A stretch of 64,000 nt of DNA from Actinoallomurus spadix (GCF_024055725.1 NZ_JAMXMX010000017.1:62001-126000); one strand, 5' to 3'. Numbered from the stretch's first letter, positions 52,785 to 61,878 are shown. Notes: generated by a model from the letters alone, not told the origin. Made by a program: numbers and translations.

Positions 52785-53600
52785 ATGAGATTCGGTGTTT
52801 CGACCTTCGTGACCGATGAGGGCATCGCGCCGGCCGCCCTCGGCCGGGCGCTGGAGGAACGCGGGTTCGCGTCGCTGTTCGTAGCCGAGCACACCCACAT
52901 CCCGGTGAGCCGCGAGACGCCGTACCCGGGCGGCGGGGACCTGCCGCGCGTCTACTACCGCACCCTCGACCCGATCGTCTCCCTGACGGCGGCGGCCGTC
53001 GTGACCGAGCGGCTCACGCTGGGCACCGGGATCGCGCTGGTCCCGCAGCGCGACCCGATCGTGTTCGCCAAGGAGATCGCCTCGCTCGACCTCGTCTCCG
53101 GCGGCCGGGCCGTGCTCGGTATCGGCGGCGGCTGGAACCGCGAGGAGATGCGCGACCACGGCACCGACCCCAAGACCCGGATGGCGCTGATGCGCGAGCG
53201 GGTCCTCGCCATGCGGGAGATCTGGGCGAACGACGAGGCCGAGTTCCACGGCGAGTACGTCGACTTCGACCCGATGTTCTCCTGGCCCAAGCCGGTACGG
53301 ACGCCGCCGGTCCTGGTCGGCGGCTGGGGGCCGAAGACGTTCGACCGGGTCCTGGAGTACGGCGACGGGTGGATGCCGATCGCCGAGGACCCTGCCCGTA
53401 TCGCCGAAGGCGTCCGGGAACTGCGCGAGCGCGCCGGTCGGCACGTCCCGGTCACCGTGTACGCCACGCCCGCGAGGAAAGAGGCCGTCGACGCGCTGGC
53501 CGCCGCCGAGGTCGACGAGATTCTGCTGTTCCTGCCGACCAAGCCCGCCGATGAGACGCTGCGCCGCCTCGACACGATGGTCGGCCTGATCACGGGTTAG
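52785..53600 (+). CDS. LLM-class F420-dependent oxidoreductase
   Basis: 271 aa from the ATG at 52785, with TAGGGT at 52772-52777 exactly 7 nt upstream (leaderless). N-terminal MRFGVSTFVTDEGI, LFVAEHTH, LGTGIALVPQRDPIVFAKE and GGRAVLGIGGGW are the pattern of actinobacterial F420 luciferase-like monooxygenases/reductases. The substrate is unknown. The twin operators upstream could also repress this gene. Confidence 0.9.
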   Translation: MRFGVSTFVTDEGIAPAALGRALEERGFASLFVAEHTHIPVSRETPYPGGGDLPRVYYRTLDPIVSLTAAAVVTERLTLGTGIALVPQRDPIVFAKEIASLDLVSGGRAVLGIGGGWNREEMRDHGTDPKTRMALMRERVLAMREIWANDEAEFHGEYVDFDPMFSWPKPVRTPPVLVGGWGPKTFDRVLEYGDGWMPIAEDPARIAEGVRELRERAGRHVPVTVYATPARKEAVDALAAAEVDEILLFLPTKPADETLRRLDTMVGLITG

Positions 53601-53764
53601 GTGCCGAGCCGCCGCGGACGGAGCGGTCTCGCGGCGGCGCCCGGCCCTCCCGCACAGACCCGCTCGCCGGCGATCGCCGCGAAACACCCGCACTGTGGCA
53701 GGACCGGCTGAAATGATCTGCAGGAGCAGGCACCGGCGTCCTCGGGTGAAGGGGTTGTGCGCTG

Positions 53765-55948
53765 ATGGATCGGTTGCGGGCGGGCGATCCGGAGTGGGTC
53801 GGACCGTACCGCCTGCTCGGCAGGCTGGGCGGCGGGGGAATGGGGCAGGTGTTCCTCGGCCTGTCCCGGGGCGGCCGGCAGGTCGCGGTGAAGGTGGTCC
53901 GCCCCGAACTGGCCGACGACGCGCGGTTCCGTGAGCGGTTCGCCGCCGAGATCGCCGCGGCCCGCAAGGTCGGCGGTTTCTTCACCGCGCAGGTCGTGGA
54001 CGCGGACCCCGACGCGGACCCGCCGTGGCTGGTGACCGCCTACGTCCCGGGCCCGTCGCTGGAGCAGGCGGTCCACGAGCACGGTCCGCTGCCCGGCGAG
54101 ACGGTCAGCGTGCTGGGCGCGGGACTGGCCGAAGGGCTGGCCGCCATCCACCGGTGCGGCCTGGTGCACCGGGACCTCAAACCCGGCAACGTGATCCTGG
54201 CCGAGGACGGACCACGGGTCATCGACTTCGGCATCGCCCGCGCCCTCGACGCCACCCACCACACCGCCTCGATCACCGGCACCCCGCCGTTCATGTCCCC
54301 CGAGCAGACACGGGGCCAGGAGATCGGGCCGGCCAGCGACGTGTTCTCCTTCGCGTCGGTGCTGGTGTACGCGGCCACCGGCCGCACACCCTTCGGCGAG
54401 GGCCCCACCGACGCGATCATCTACCGGATCCGGCATGACCCGCCGGACCTGTCCGGCCTGCCCCCGCACCTCACCGGTCTGGTCACCGACTGCCTGGCCA
54501 AGGATCCCGAGAGCCGGCCGAGCGTCGACGACGTCATCGACCATCTCGCCGGTCCGCACATCTCCAGCCGATGGCTGCCTCCGGCCGTCACCACCGCCGT
54601 CGCCGAACGCAGGGCCGAGGCCGACGCGCTTCTCCACCCCTCCCGAGGATCCACCGACGAGACCGGCCGCTGGGGAGCCCACGACCGGGGGCAACGCGGC
54701 GCGGCGAGCGGCGCCGGGAACCCGGGTACCGACCTGGGCCATGCCGAGACCATAGGCCCGAGCGCGTTCGACGGCCGCGAGGCGTCACGGGCCGCCCCAG
54801 GGCCCGCGACCCCGCAGGACCCCGGCCGGGCCGGCCCTGCCGGCCCTGCCGGGCCGGGCGCCCCGGTCCGCCGGTCACGCCTCCGGGCGTCGGTGCTGCC
54901 GGCGTCTGTCCTCCTGGCCGCGGTGGTGGTCGCGGCGACGACGGCGTTCGTGCTCACCCAGAGGCACGGCGGCACGACGCCCGGCCCCGCACCGACTCCG
55001 GCCCAGAGGCGTGGTGGCAGTGGTGGTCACGCCCCGGCCCCGGTGAGTGGAGGTGGCAGTACTCCCACCTGGCACCTGCTGAAAGTGGTCGATCTGAACA
55101 CTACGAACGCGCTCGGGACGGTCGCCTTCAGCCCGGACGGCAAGACCATCGCCGCGGGCGCTCCTGACGACGACAAGATATGGCTGTTCGGCGACACCAT
55201 CGCGGCCCGGACACTCTCCGGTCCCAGCGGAGTGAGCTCGGTGGCGTTCAGTCCGGATGGCCGGACCCTCGCCGCCGGCGGCCACGACGACAAGGTGTGG
55301 TTGTGGGACGTGACCAGCGGCGCTCCCACCGGCCATGCCCTGACCGGTCACACCGACACCGTGTACTCGGTGGCGTTCAGACCGGACGGCAGGACCCTCG
55401 CCTCCGGCAGCGCCGACAAGACGATACGACTGTGGAACACCGCCCCCGGGGCTCCCCTCGGCCATCCCCTCACCGGTCACACCGACAGCGTCTACTCGGT
55501 GGCGTTCAGCCCGGACGGCCGGACCCTCGCCTCCGGCGGCCGCGACACACTGCGGCTGTGGAACACGGCCACTCAGGCTCCGATCGGCCAGGCCATCACC
55601 GGTGGCACCTATTCGGTGGCGTTCAGCCCGGACGGGAAGACCATCGCCTCGGACGGCGATGCCGATGACGTGCGGCTGTGGGACGCGGCCACCGGCAATC
55701 CCGTCGGCCATCCCTTCACCGGTCATACCGACACCGTGTTCTCGGTGGCGTTCAGCCCGGACGGCAGGACCCTCGCGGCCGGCGGCGACGACCAGGAGGT
55801 GCGCCTGTGGAATACCGCCGACGGCGCGCCGATCGGCCAGCCCCTCGGCTACTCGGACGACATCATGGCGATCGCCTTCAGCCCGGACGGCCGGACCCTG
55901 GCCTCCGGGGGTAGGGACGGCAAGGTACAACTGTGGGGACTGAGCTGA
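53765..55948 (+). CDS. Transmembrane Ser/Thr kinase with extracellular WD40 propeller
   Basis: 727 aa. Kinase domain 14-265 with K43, D137 (HRDLKPGN) and D154 (DFG). A Gly/Ala/Pro-rich linker runs to one membrane segment at about 376-397, and residues 433-727 form WD40 repeats (SVAFSPDGRTLASGG, then V-LWNTA), enough for one seven-bladed propeller outside the cell. The blades are very similar even at DNA level. Single-pass layout, so it is a different type from the array kinases at 34.5-41.2 kb. The sensed ligand is unknown. Confidence 0.9.
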   Translation: MDRLRAGDPEWVGPYRLLGRLGGGGMGQVFLGLSRGGRQVAVKVVRPELADDARFRERFAAEIAAARKVGGFFTAQVVDADPDADPPWLVTAYVPGPSLEQAVHEHGPLPGETVSVLGAGLAEGLAAIHRCGLVHRDLKPGNVILAEDGPRVIDFGIARALDATHHTASITGTPPFMSPEQTRGQEIGPASDVFSFASVLVYAATGRTPFGEGPTDAIIYRIRHDPPDLSGLPPHLTGLVTDCLAKDPESRPSVDDVIDHLAGPHISSRWLPPAVTTAVAERRAEADALLHPSRGSTDETGRWGAHDRGQRGAASGAGNPGTDLGHAETIGPSAFDGREASRAAPGPATPQDPGRAGPAGPAGPGAPVRRSRLRASVLPASVLLAAVVVAATTAFVLTQRHGGTTPGPAPTPAQRRGGSGGHAPAPVSGGGSTPTWHLLKVVDLNTTNALGTVAFSPDGKTIAAGAPDDDKIWLFGDTIAARTLSGPSGVSSVAFSPDGRTLAAGGHDDKVWLWDVTSGAPTGHALTGHTDTVYSVAFRPDGRTLASGSADKTIRLWNTAPGAPLGHPLTGHTDSVYSVAFSPDGRTLASGGRDTLRLWNTATQAPIGQAITGGTYSVAFSPDGKTIASDGDADDVRLWDAATGNPVGHPFTGHTDTVFSVAFSPDGRTLAAGGDDQEVRLWNTADGAPIGQPLGYSDDIMAIAFSPDGRTLASGGRDGKVQLWGLS

Positions 55949-55970
55949 CCGGCCAGATCATCGCCTGACC

Positions 55971-57131
55971 TCATCCGAGCGCCCGGCGGAATCGGTCGCC
56001 GAGGCCCGTCAGGCGGTCGACCGGCTCGTTGGCGAACACGAGCCGCAGGTACCGGCTCCCGCCGGGACCCCAGCCGTCCATCGGCGTGGCCGCCACCTTC
56101 GCCCGGTCGAACAGGCGCCGGGACAGGCCGGCCGGGCTCAGCCCCAGCGGCTCGGCGTCGATGAGCAGCGACCACCCGCCGTGCGGCCGGACGACCGGGT
56201 ACGCGGCGAGTTCGCGCAGTACCGTGTCGCAGCGCCGCCGCCACTCGGTCGTGGCGGCGGCCACGTCGGCGTCGGCGTCCGGCGCGTCCAGCGCGGCGGC
56301 GACGGCGCCCTGTGCCAATCCGACCTGGCACACGACGTTCGTCAGCCCGACCAGCCGGACGTCGGCGAGAAGGCCGGCCGGGCCGACCACCCAGCCGACC
56401 CGCCAGCCGATCATCCGCAGCTCCTTGGAGGCCGACCCGACGGTGACGGTCCGCCCCGCCAGCCCCTCGTGGGACGCCGGGTGGCTCGGCGGCAGGCCGT
56501 CGAACCGGAGGCGTTCCATCGCCGCGTCATAGATCAGCCAGGCGTCATGGCGCTCGCAGGCGTCCGCGAGCGCCGTCCAGTGCCGGTCGTCGAGCACGAG
56601 GCCGGTGGGCATGGCCGGGCCCATCATCAGGACCGCCGCCGTCCGCGGGCCGACGGCGGCCGCGAGCCGCGCGGGATCCACGGACCAGCCCTCCGCCGTG
56701 GCCTCGGCCGGGACGAAGCGCGGCACCCCGCCCGCGAGGCGTACCCGGTTCACCAGACCGGCGTAGACGGGGTCGCACAGTACGACCTCCTGGCCCGGCT
56801 CGACCGTCGCCAGCAGCGTGTTGAGGATGCCGTTCAGCCCGCCCGCCACACTGACGCACTCGGTGGCGGGGTCGTACGAGCGCCCCGCGATCCGGCCCAC
56901 GTGCGCGGCCGCCGCGGCCCGGAGCGACCGGTGGCCCTGGAACGGGAGGTAGCTGTTGGCGGCATCGTCGTCGATGGCCGCACGGGTCGCGGCGAGCGCG
57001 ACGGCGGGCGGCCTGAGGTCGGTGTCGAGGTTCTCCAGCCGCAGGAAGTCCGGGTCGGCGAGGGCGTCGGCGGCGTCTCCGACGACGTCCACGCCGATTC
57101 CCGGAATACCGCGAAGCCGGGTGACGGTCAT
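55971..57131 (-). CDS. PLP-dependent aminotransferase, class I/II
   Basis: 386 aa, fold type I. NSYLPFQGHRSLR, the VAGGLNGIL cofactor-phosphate region, CDPVYAGL, YDAAMERL and the PLP lysine in GSASKELRMIGWRVGW are clear. The usual YxxP substrate loop is the variant SYLPFQG. Amino donor and product are unknown. Divergent from an XRE-cupin regulator 52 bp away, its probable controller, as is common for amino-acid transport and metabolism genes. Confidence 0.88.
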   Translation of the reverse strand: MTVTRLRGIPGIGVDVVGDAADALADPDFLRLENLDTDLRPPAVALAATRAAIDDDAANSYLPFQGHRSLRAAAAAHVGRIAGRSYDPATECVSVAGGLNGILNTLLATVEPGQEVVLCDPVYAGLVNRVRLAGGVPRFVPAEATAEGWSVDPARLAAAVGPRTAAVLMMGPAMPTGLVLDDRHWTALADACERHDAWLIYDAAMERLRFDGLPPSHPASHEGLAGRTVTVGSASKELRMIGWRVGWVVGPAGLLADVRLVGLTNVVCQVGLAQGAVAAALDAPDADADVAAATTEWRRRCDTVLRELAAYPVVRPHGGWSLLIDAEPLGLSPAGLSRRLFDRAKVAATPMDGWGPGGSRYLRLVFANEPVDRLTGLGDRFRRALG

Positions 57132-57183
57132 GCGCGGGCTCCGTTCACTATGTCGCTACGTGTGTACCACTATGCTGATACGC

Positions 57184-57729
57184 ATGGACGTAGGGCAAGT
57201 GGTCGGCGGCAACCTGCGGAGGCTGCGTACGGCGGCGGGCATCTCCCTGGCGGACCTCGCCGCGGCCGGCGGGATCGGCAAGACGACGCTGCACGGCATC
57301 GAGCTGGGCCAGGCCAACCCGACGCTGAGCACACTGTGGGCGCTCGCCACGGCGCTGAAAGTGCCGCTCGGTGAGCTGCTCGAAGCGCCCGCCTCGGCCG
57401 TCGAGGTCGTACGGGCGGCGGACGACCGCCCCCGCGCCGAAGGCGACGCCGTCAGCGCCCGCCTGCTGCACCGCATCCGGATCCGCGGCACCGTCGAGGT
57501 GTACGACATCGAGGTCGCCCAGGCCGACCGGCACTCGGCCGCCCACCTCCCCGGCGTGGAGGAGTGCCTCGTCGTGACGGAGGGCCGCGTCACGACCGGC
57601 CCCGCCGACGCCGCCGAGGAGCTGGAGACGGGCGATTCCATCCGCTTCGACGCCACCCGGCCGCACGTGTACCAGGGACGCGGGCCGCGCAACCGTGCCG
57701 TCCTCCTGATGCTGCACCCCGAACCCTGA
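57184..57729 (+). CDS. XRE-cupin transcriptional regulator
   Basis: 181 aa from the ATG at 57184; TATGCT at 57171-57176 lies 7 nt upstream, so the mRNA is probably leaderless. HTH 8-62 (NLRRLRTAAGISLADLAAA, GIGKTTLHGIELGQANPT). A cupin domain (about 95-178) includes HLPGVEECLVVTEGRV and DSIRFDATRPHVY. Such regulators sense small metabolites in the cupin pocket. Two CACTATG copies (57146 and 57168) in the shared promoter may be half-sites. Confidence 0.9.
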   Translation: MDVGQVVGGNLRRLRTAAGISLADLAAAGGIGKTTLHGIELGQANPTLSTLWALATALKVPLGELLEAPASAVEVVRAADDRPRAEGDAVSARLLHRIRIRGTVEVYDIEVAQADRHSAAHLPGVEECLVVTEGRVTTGPADAAEELETGDSIRFDATRPHVYQGRGPRNRAVLLMLHPEP

Positions 57730-57809
57730 CCCGGCCGGACCCTGCTGCGGCGCCGGCGCGGGTGGCGCCACTGACCGCGTCGAAGTCGCGCGAATCGCGG
57801 GAAAGAGGG

Positions 57810-57962
57810 TCAGCCGTAGGCCCTGGTGAGGGAGCGGATCGAAGGGCGCAGGAGCTCGACGATATGATCCGGGTCGCCGTCGGCCAGGTGATCCAGCTTG
57901 ATCAGATGCCGGCCGAGGGCGACGCCGATGAGGACCGTGCTGACCAGGGCGGCGCGCAGAGC
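57810..57962 (-). pseudogene. C-terminal remnant of a TetR regulator
   Basis: The minus frame ending at 57810 encodes about 50 residues (RAALVSTVLIGVALGRHLIK, ADGDPDHIVELLRPS) that look like the last helices of a TetR ligand-binding domain. No start codon, HTH or first helices precede it; the frame upstream changes into unrelated sequence near the serine-hydrolase remnant. Gene decay is the simplest reading. Confidence 0.5.
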
Positions 57963-58026
57963 GGACGCCGGTGCCCTTCCGGACGCTTGCGGATCGCCCG
58001 GTGAAGTCACTGTCAGCGGGCGCGCG

Positions 58027-58566
58027 TCAGTCCTGGCCGGTGACGGCCTGCGTCTCCTGCTCGGCCATCTCCTGCAGCGGCACCTCGTCGATGTTGCCGA
58101 GGATGACGCCGACCCAGTCGGTGTCCGGGTAAATGGTCCAGTTGGCGCCGATACCGGGGGCACCACCGCCGCGGGTCCATGTCCACTGGCCGTTGACGAT
58201 GGCGACCGGCAGCCCGTAGGCCTCGAACGACATGTTGGCGGGGGCTGCCCGGAAGCCCTCGGTCTGAGGCGTATGGGGGATCTTCGCCCCGGTGAACAAG
58301 TCGGCATAGTGCCGGTCCAGCACCGTGCCGTCACGCAGCGCGTGCGCGAACCGGACCAGGTCCGGCGCGGTGGCGAAGCCGCCGTCGCCGGGGGCATCGA
58401 TGAAGCTGCGGCCTGGGTTCTTGCCTGGTTCGTACGGGCGCGGACTGCCCTTGTCGAGATTGCGGACCGCGTCCACGACGCTGCCGTCGGCCAGCGTCAT
58501 GTACGGGTGCGCGATGTGCTCGTCGGTGAGCCACTGCGGCCGGGTATAGAAGCCCGAGCCGGTCAT
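58027..58566 (-). pseudogene. C-terminal fragment of a beta-lactamase-fold serine hydrolase
   Basis: Up to 179 codons from an ATG at 58566. The sequence GMTGSGFYTRPQWLTDEHIA, GDGGFATAPDLVRFAHAL and the late WTWTRGGGAPGIGANW is the second half of class C beta-lactamase-like hydrolases. The SxxK and YxN motifs, which lie in the missing first half, are absent, and the DNA upstream of 58566 is unrelated. It may still be translated but cannot be catalytic. Confidence 0.7.
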
Positions 58567-58770
58567 GCCGCAGCGTCCGGGGCCGATGATGCGCGGCGCT
58601 CCAGGCCCGTATTGAAGACGGGAGGGCGTATCGCGGGCGTATGCGTTCTTCGAGCTCCCTCGCGGTGGCAACGCGACAGAACGGCGACGAGGGCGGGTCG
58701 GGCGCCGCCCCGCCGTGGGAGCGCGGCCGGTGGTGGCCGGAGATCCATCGCCAGCCTTTAGGCTTCTGCT

Positions 58771-59775
58771 GTGCCTGATCTTCCGTGGACCATCGAAACC
58801 GCGACCGGTGTCGGATCGCATCCCGGAGATGATCCAGCCGAGGCGTTGCGGATCGTCCTCGGTGAGCTCCCCGGCCTGCCGTACCTCCCGGAGCTGCCCG
58901 GACGCGGCCCCGGCGCGGACATGATCGGGCGCGCCGCCGGACTGCTCGTCGAACTGGCCGTCGCGCTGCAACCGTCCGGGTGGAGGTTCGCCGACCGGCC
59001 GGGCCGCGACACCACCCGGGCTCGGAGCATGCTCGCCCAGGACCTCGACACGCTGGAAGAGCAGGCGAGGGAGTACGAAGGGCCGTTCAAGATCCAAGTG
59101 GCCGGGCCGTGGACCCTCGCCGCCTCGATCGAGCTGAGGCACGGCGACCGGGCGCTCCGCGACCCCGGCGCCGTACGCGACCTGATCGCCTCGCTCGCCG
59201 AGGGTGTCGCCGCGCACGTCGCGGAGGTGCGCCGCCGGCTCCCGCGCGCGACGATCCTGCTGCAACTCGACGAACCCGGCCTGCCCGGTGTGCTGGCCGG
59301 AACCGTGCCCACCGCGAGCGGCTTCTCCCGGCTTCCCGCCGTCGAGGCCCCGCTGGTCGAGGACGGCCTGCGCAGGATGATCGAGGCGACGGACGCCTTC
59401 CCACTCGTGCACTGCTGCGCTCCGCGCGCCCCGTACGGCCTGCTGCGCGCCGCCGGAGCGAAGGCGGTCTCGGTCGACGCCGCCTTGCTGCGCCGGGAGG
59501 ACGAGGACACGATCGGTGAGGCCGTCGAGGCGGGCACCGGCTTCCTGCTGGGCATCGTCCCCGGCACGGACGCGCCGCTGCCCGCGCCGAAGGCGTCGCT
59601 CTCCCGCGTCCAGGAGCTGTGGCGGCGGCTCGGCTTCTCGCCGCGCGTCCTCGCCGAGGGCGTCGCCGTCACCCCCGCCTGCGGCCTCGCCGGGGCGAGC
59701 CCCGGCTACGTACGCGCCGCGTTGAAGCACTGCCGTGAGGCGGCTCGCGTACTGCGGGAGACCGCCGAAGACTGA
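58771..59775 (+). CDS. Cobalamin-independent methionine synthase-like (MetE C-terminal family)
   Basis: 334 aa, half the length of full MetE. Starts TIETATGVGSHPGDDPAEA, with PFKIQVAGPWTLAAS, ILLQLDEPGLP, and the zinc-site-like VHCCAPRAP and PACGLAG. Members of this short branch stand just upstream of ligA in many actinobacteria (Rv3015c type); the methyl donor or true substrate is not known. TAGGCT at 58759-58764 is 6 nt before the GTG, so leaderless translation is likely. Confidence 0.83.
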   Translation: MPDLPWTIETATGVGSHPGDDPAEALRIVLGELPGLPYLPELPGRGPGADMIGRAAGLLVELAVALQPSGWRFADRPGRDTTRARSMLAQDLDTLEEQAREYEGPFKIQVAGPWTLAASIELRHGDRALRDPGAVRDLIASLAEGVAAHVAEVRRRLPRATILLQLDEPGLPGVLAGTVPTASGFSRLPAVEAPLVEDGLRRMIEATDAFPLVHCCAPRAPYGLLRAAGAKAVSVDAALLRREDEDTIGEAVEAGTGFLLGIVPGTDAPLPAPKASLSRVQELWRRLGFSPRVLAEGVAVTPACGLAGASPGYVRAALKHCREAARVLRETAED

Positions 59776-60107
59776 TCGCGGTCAGAGCTTCGGGGGAGCG
59801 CCGAAGAGCGGGGCCATCCGCCGGCCACGCGGCCGCTACTTCGCCGTCCTTCTGCCGCTGACGCTCCGCGCCACGTCGGCGGGAGTGTCCGTCGGGCACG
59901 GCCTTGTGCCGCCGGATCATGCTGCTGACCGCTCCTCCACCGGACGCTCGCCGGGAGTGCTGTGTCCGTGATCGCAGCCTTGCTCCTGTTTCGGCGGGGT
60001 TGCTCACCCGATAGGCCCCCATGGACCGCGAATGATCAATATCGTCTGATCGTCTTCGGCAACGAGGGCCCGGCGGGGTCACAGCACAGCAGGGAGGAGC
60101 AGCTGCC
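59776..60107. other. 332-bp intergenic region
   Basis: No convincing gene on either strand. A weak CTTCGG/CCGAAG hairpin (59788-59806) follows the MetE-like gene. An AT-rich patch with TATCGT (60040-60045) is the likely promoter of the gene at 60108, giving a leader of about 55 nt with a GGAGG ribosome binding site. Confidence 0.4.
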
Positions 60108-61043
60108 ATGGCGCGGTTGCGAGAGGCGGAGCAGGGCGAGGACGGCTCTGCCGCCAGACGGAGTACGAGCGGTTCCGCCGCCGGAAGAGCGAAACGCAGG
60201 CCCACCGCCAGCCGGAGGAAGACCGTCCCGGCGGCAGAGCCGAAGGAGACCGGGGCGGCGGCGGAGCGGAAGAAGACCGCTTCGGCGGCAGGCCGGGGGA
60301 AGACCGGTGCGGCGGCGGAGCGGAAGAAGACCGGCGCGGGGGCGGCGCGGGAGAAGGCCGGTTCTGCGGCAGGCCGGAGGAGGACCGCTTCGGCGGAGCG
60401 GAAGAAGACCGAGACCGCGGAGGGGCGGAGAAAGAGCAGGCCGACGACCAGGAGGAACAGGAGCGGGCGCGGCCTGCTGGCGTCCCTGCGGGGCCTGGCG
60501 TTCGGCGCGGGCGGCGTGCTCGCCGCGATCGGCGTTCTGGCTCTGGCGGGCTGGCTGCTGACCTTCCCGCTCGGCGATTTCCGCTACTCGTCCGGGATGT
60601 CCGGGACCCCGGGGACGTTCACGGCGGCACAGTGCCACACCACCGGGGCCGGCAAGAACGAGAAGCGCGTCTGCACCGGGACGTTCGTGGCGGCGAAGGG
60701 GGGGATCGTCGACGGATCCGCGCGGATCAGCGACGCTCGGGTCGACGTCGGCAAGCCCGTGAAGCTGCGCCGCAGGCCCGACGGCGGGTACGTCCACCCC
60801 GGTGCGATGAACGCCGGGATGAACCTGGCGACCGCGTTCGGGATCGTGAGCCTGGCCGCGTTCCTGCTGGTGGTGCTCTGCGTGTCACCGGGACGGGTCT
60901 CGGCCGGCAGCTACAAGCGGCTGCGGAAGAACCCCCCTCCCTGGGGGACGCTGCTGACCGTCCTCGTCCCGGTGTTCGGGGTCTCCCTGGCCCTGGCCGC
61001 CCTGTGCGCCGTGGTCGGCTTCCTGCTCTCGCTGATCTTCTGA
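60108..61043 (+). CDS. Membrane protein with long basic repeat-rich N-terminus
   Basis: 311 aa. Residues 1-122 are Lys/Arg/Ala-rich with repeated AAAERKKT and SAAGRxxT units (best between 47 and 108), like histone-H1-type nucleic-acid-binding tails. Hydrophobic segments at about 129-153, 237-259 and 281-311 place an intervening domain (154-236, with two cysteines) most likely outside. No family recognised. The tail is predicted cytoplasmic and could bind DNA, RNA or acidic lipids. GGAGG before the ATG. Confidence 0.7.
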   Translation: MARLREAEQGEDGSAARRSTSGSAAGRAKRRPTASRRKTVPAAEPKETGAAAERKKTASAAGRGKTGAAAERKKTGAGAAREKAGSAAGRRRTASAERKKTETAEGRRKSRPTTRRNRSGRGLLASLRGLAFGAGGVLAAIGVLALAGWLLTFPLGDFRYSSGMSGTPGTFTAAQCHTTGAGKNEKRVCTGTFVAAKGGIVDGSARISDARVDVGKPVKLRRRPDGGYVHPGAMNAGMNLATAFGIVSLAAFLLVVLCVSPGRVSAGSYKRLRKNPPPWGTLLTVLVPVFGVSLALAALCAVVGFLLSLIF

Positions 61044-61060
61044 TACCGGGAAGAGCCGGG

Positions 61061-61318
61061 TCAGCCGGCCGCGGTCCCGACGACCCGGCGCGGGCTGATG
61101 CGGATGACGACGCGGACGATCTCTGGCGGGAGTTCCAGGTACTCCTGACCGGCGCCGGGTCCCTCGTACTGCCCGGCGAGCTCGACGGCGAACCGCCTGC
61201 CGGTGTCCTCGGTGATCGTGGCCGTGCCGCGCACCTCGACGTACCGCAGCGGGTCGTTCCGGTCGAAGACGGTGAGGCCGGCCCGGGGATCGCGGCGCAG
61301 GTCGGCCTCCTTGCGGCG
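61061..61318 (-). pseudogene. C-terminal remnant of a PPOX-class F420-dependent oxidoreductase
   Basis: 85 codons read RRKEADLRRDPRAGLTVFDR, then RYVEVRGTATIT and RVVIRI, the conserved second half of the split-barrel PPOX/F420 family. The first half (with the FMN/F420-binding start) and any start codon are missing; upstream sequence is unrelated. Broken gene. Confidence 0.6.
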
Positions 61319-61352
61319 CCCGGCGCTTCCTGGTCTCCTTCTCCCGAGGTGG

Positions 61353-61787
61353 TCAGGCGGCAGGCCTGGTGGCGGGCTGGACCTTGAAGGAGATGGCCTC
61401 CATGAGGGCCTTGTGCTTGGTGTTCTGGAAGGCGGCGACCTTCCAGTCGCCGCTCTCCTGGCGGACCAGGGTGTAGGTCTGGATCTTGTGGAGTCGGCCG
61501 GGGCGCCCCTTGTGGACGTCGCCGCGGGTGATGACCACGGCGGTGTCGGGACCGGTGAAGCGGACGTCGACGATCTCGCTGGTGAGCCGCGTGCCCTTGA
61601 GGAAGCTCTCGAACAGCGCCTGGTGGGCGGCGCCGATCTCCGCGCCGCCGACGTACAGGGTGCCGACGTAGGTGATGTAGGTGGCGTCGGCGGTGAACTC
61701 GGCGCCGTAGGCGGCTCCGTCGCCGGCGTTCCAGGCGGCGGTGAGGCGGTCCAGAACGGCGGTGACGGCGGCGGTTGAGGTGTTCAC
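61353..61787 (-). CDS. SgcJ/EcaC-family SnoaL-like protein
   Basis: 144 aa, NTF2/SnoaL fold. VLDRLTAAWNAGDGAAYGAE, FTADATYITYVGTLYVG and the GRLHKIQTYTLVRQESGDWKV region are typical of SgcJ/EcaC proteins, found near enediyne clusters but also widely elsewhere. No enediyne PKS is present here, so a biosynthetic role is not implied. Divergent from a MarR gene whose operator lies between them. Confidence 0.85.
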   Translation of the reverse strand: MNTSTAAVTAVLDRLTAAWNAGDGAAYGAEFTADATYITYVGTLYVGGAEIGAAHQALFESFLKGTRLTSEIVDVRFTGPDTAVVITRGDVHKGRPGRLHKIQTYTLVRQESGDWKVAAFQNTKHKALMEAISFKVQPATRPAA

Positions 61788-61839
61788 GACATGGCCCCTT
61801 CGTGGTAGCTTCCTTCAGGCATTTAGTGCTCAGAAGATT

Positions 61840-61859
61840 TCTCTTCTCTGAAGAAGAGA
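61840..61859. promoter_or_regulatory. MarR operator palindrome
   Basis: TCTCTTCT and AGAAGAGA are perfect arms around CTGA in the AT-rich 91-bp gap between the divergent SgcJ-like and marR genes, 19 bp before the marR GTG. Confidence 0.65.
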
Positions 61860-61878
61860 TTATGGAAGGGGATCGGGC

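Noticed and set aside
55200-55940. Regular 126-bp repeats as a CRISPR-like array
   Set aside because: They are in frame and encode WD40 blades.
59669-60205. Minus-strand frame in the 59.8-60.1 kb gap
   Set aside because: Low-complexity Arg/Ser/Ala sequence without motifs or a ribosome binding site; overlaps two supported genes.
61353-61787. Enediyne biosynthesis locus because of the SgcJ-like gene
   Set aside because: No polyketide synthase or other cluster genes are present; SgcJ/EcaC proteins are widespread.
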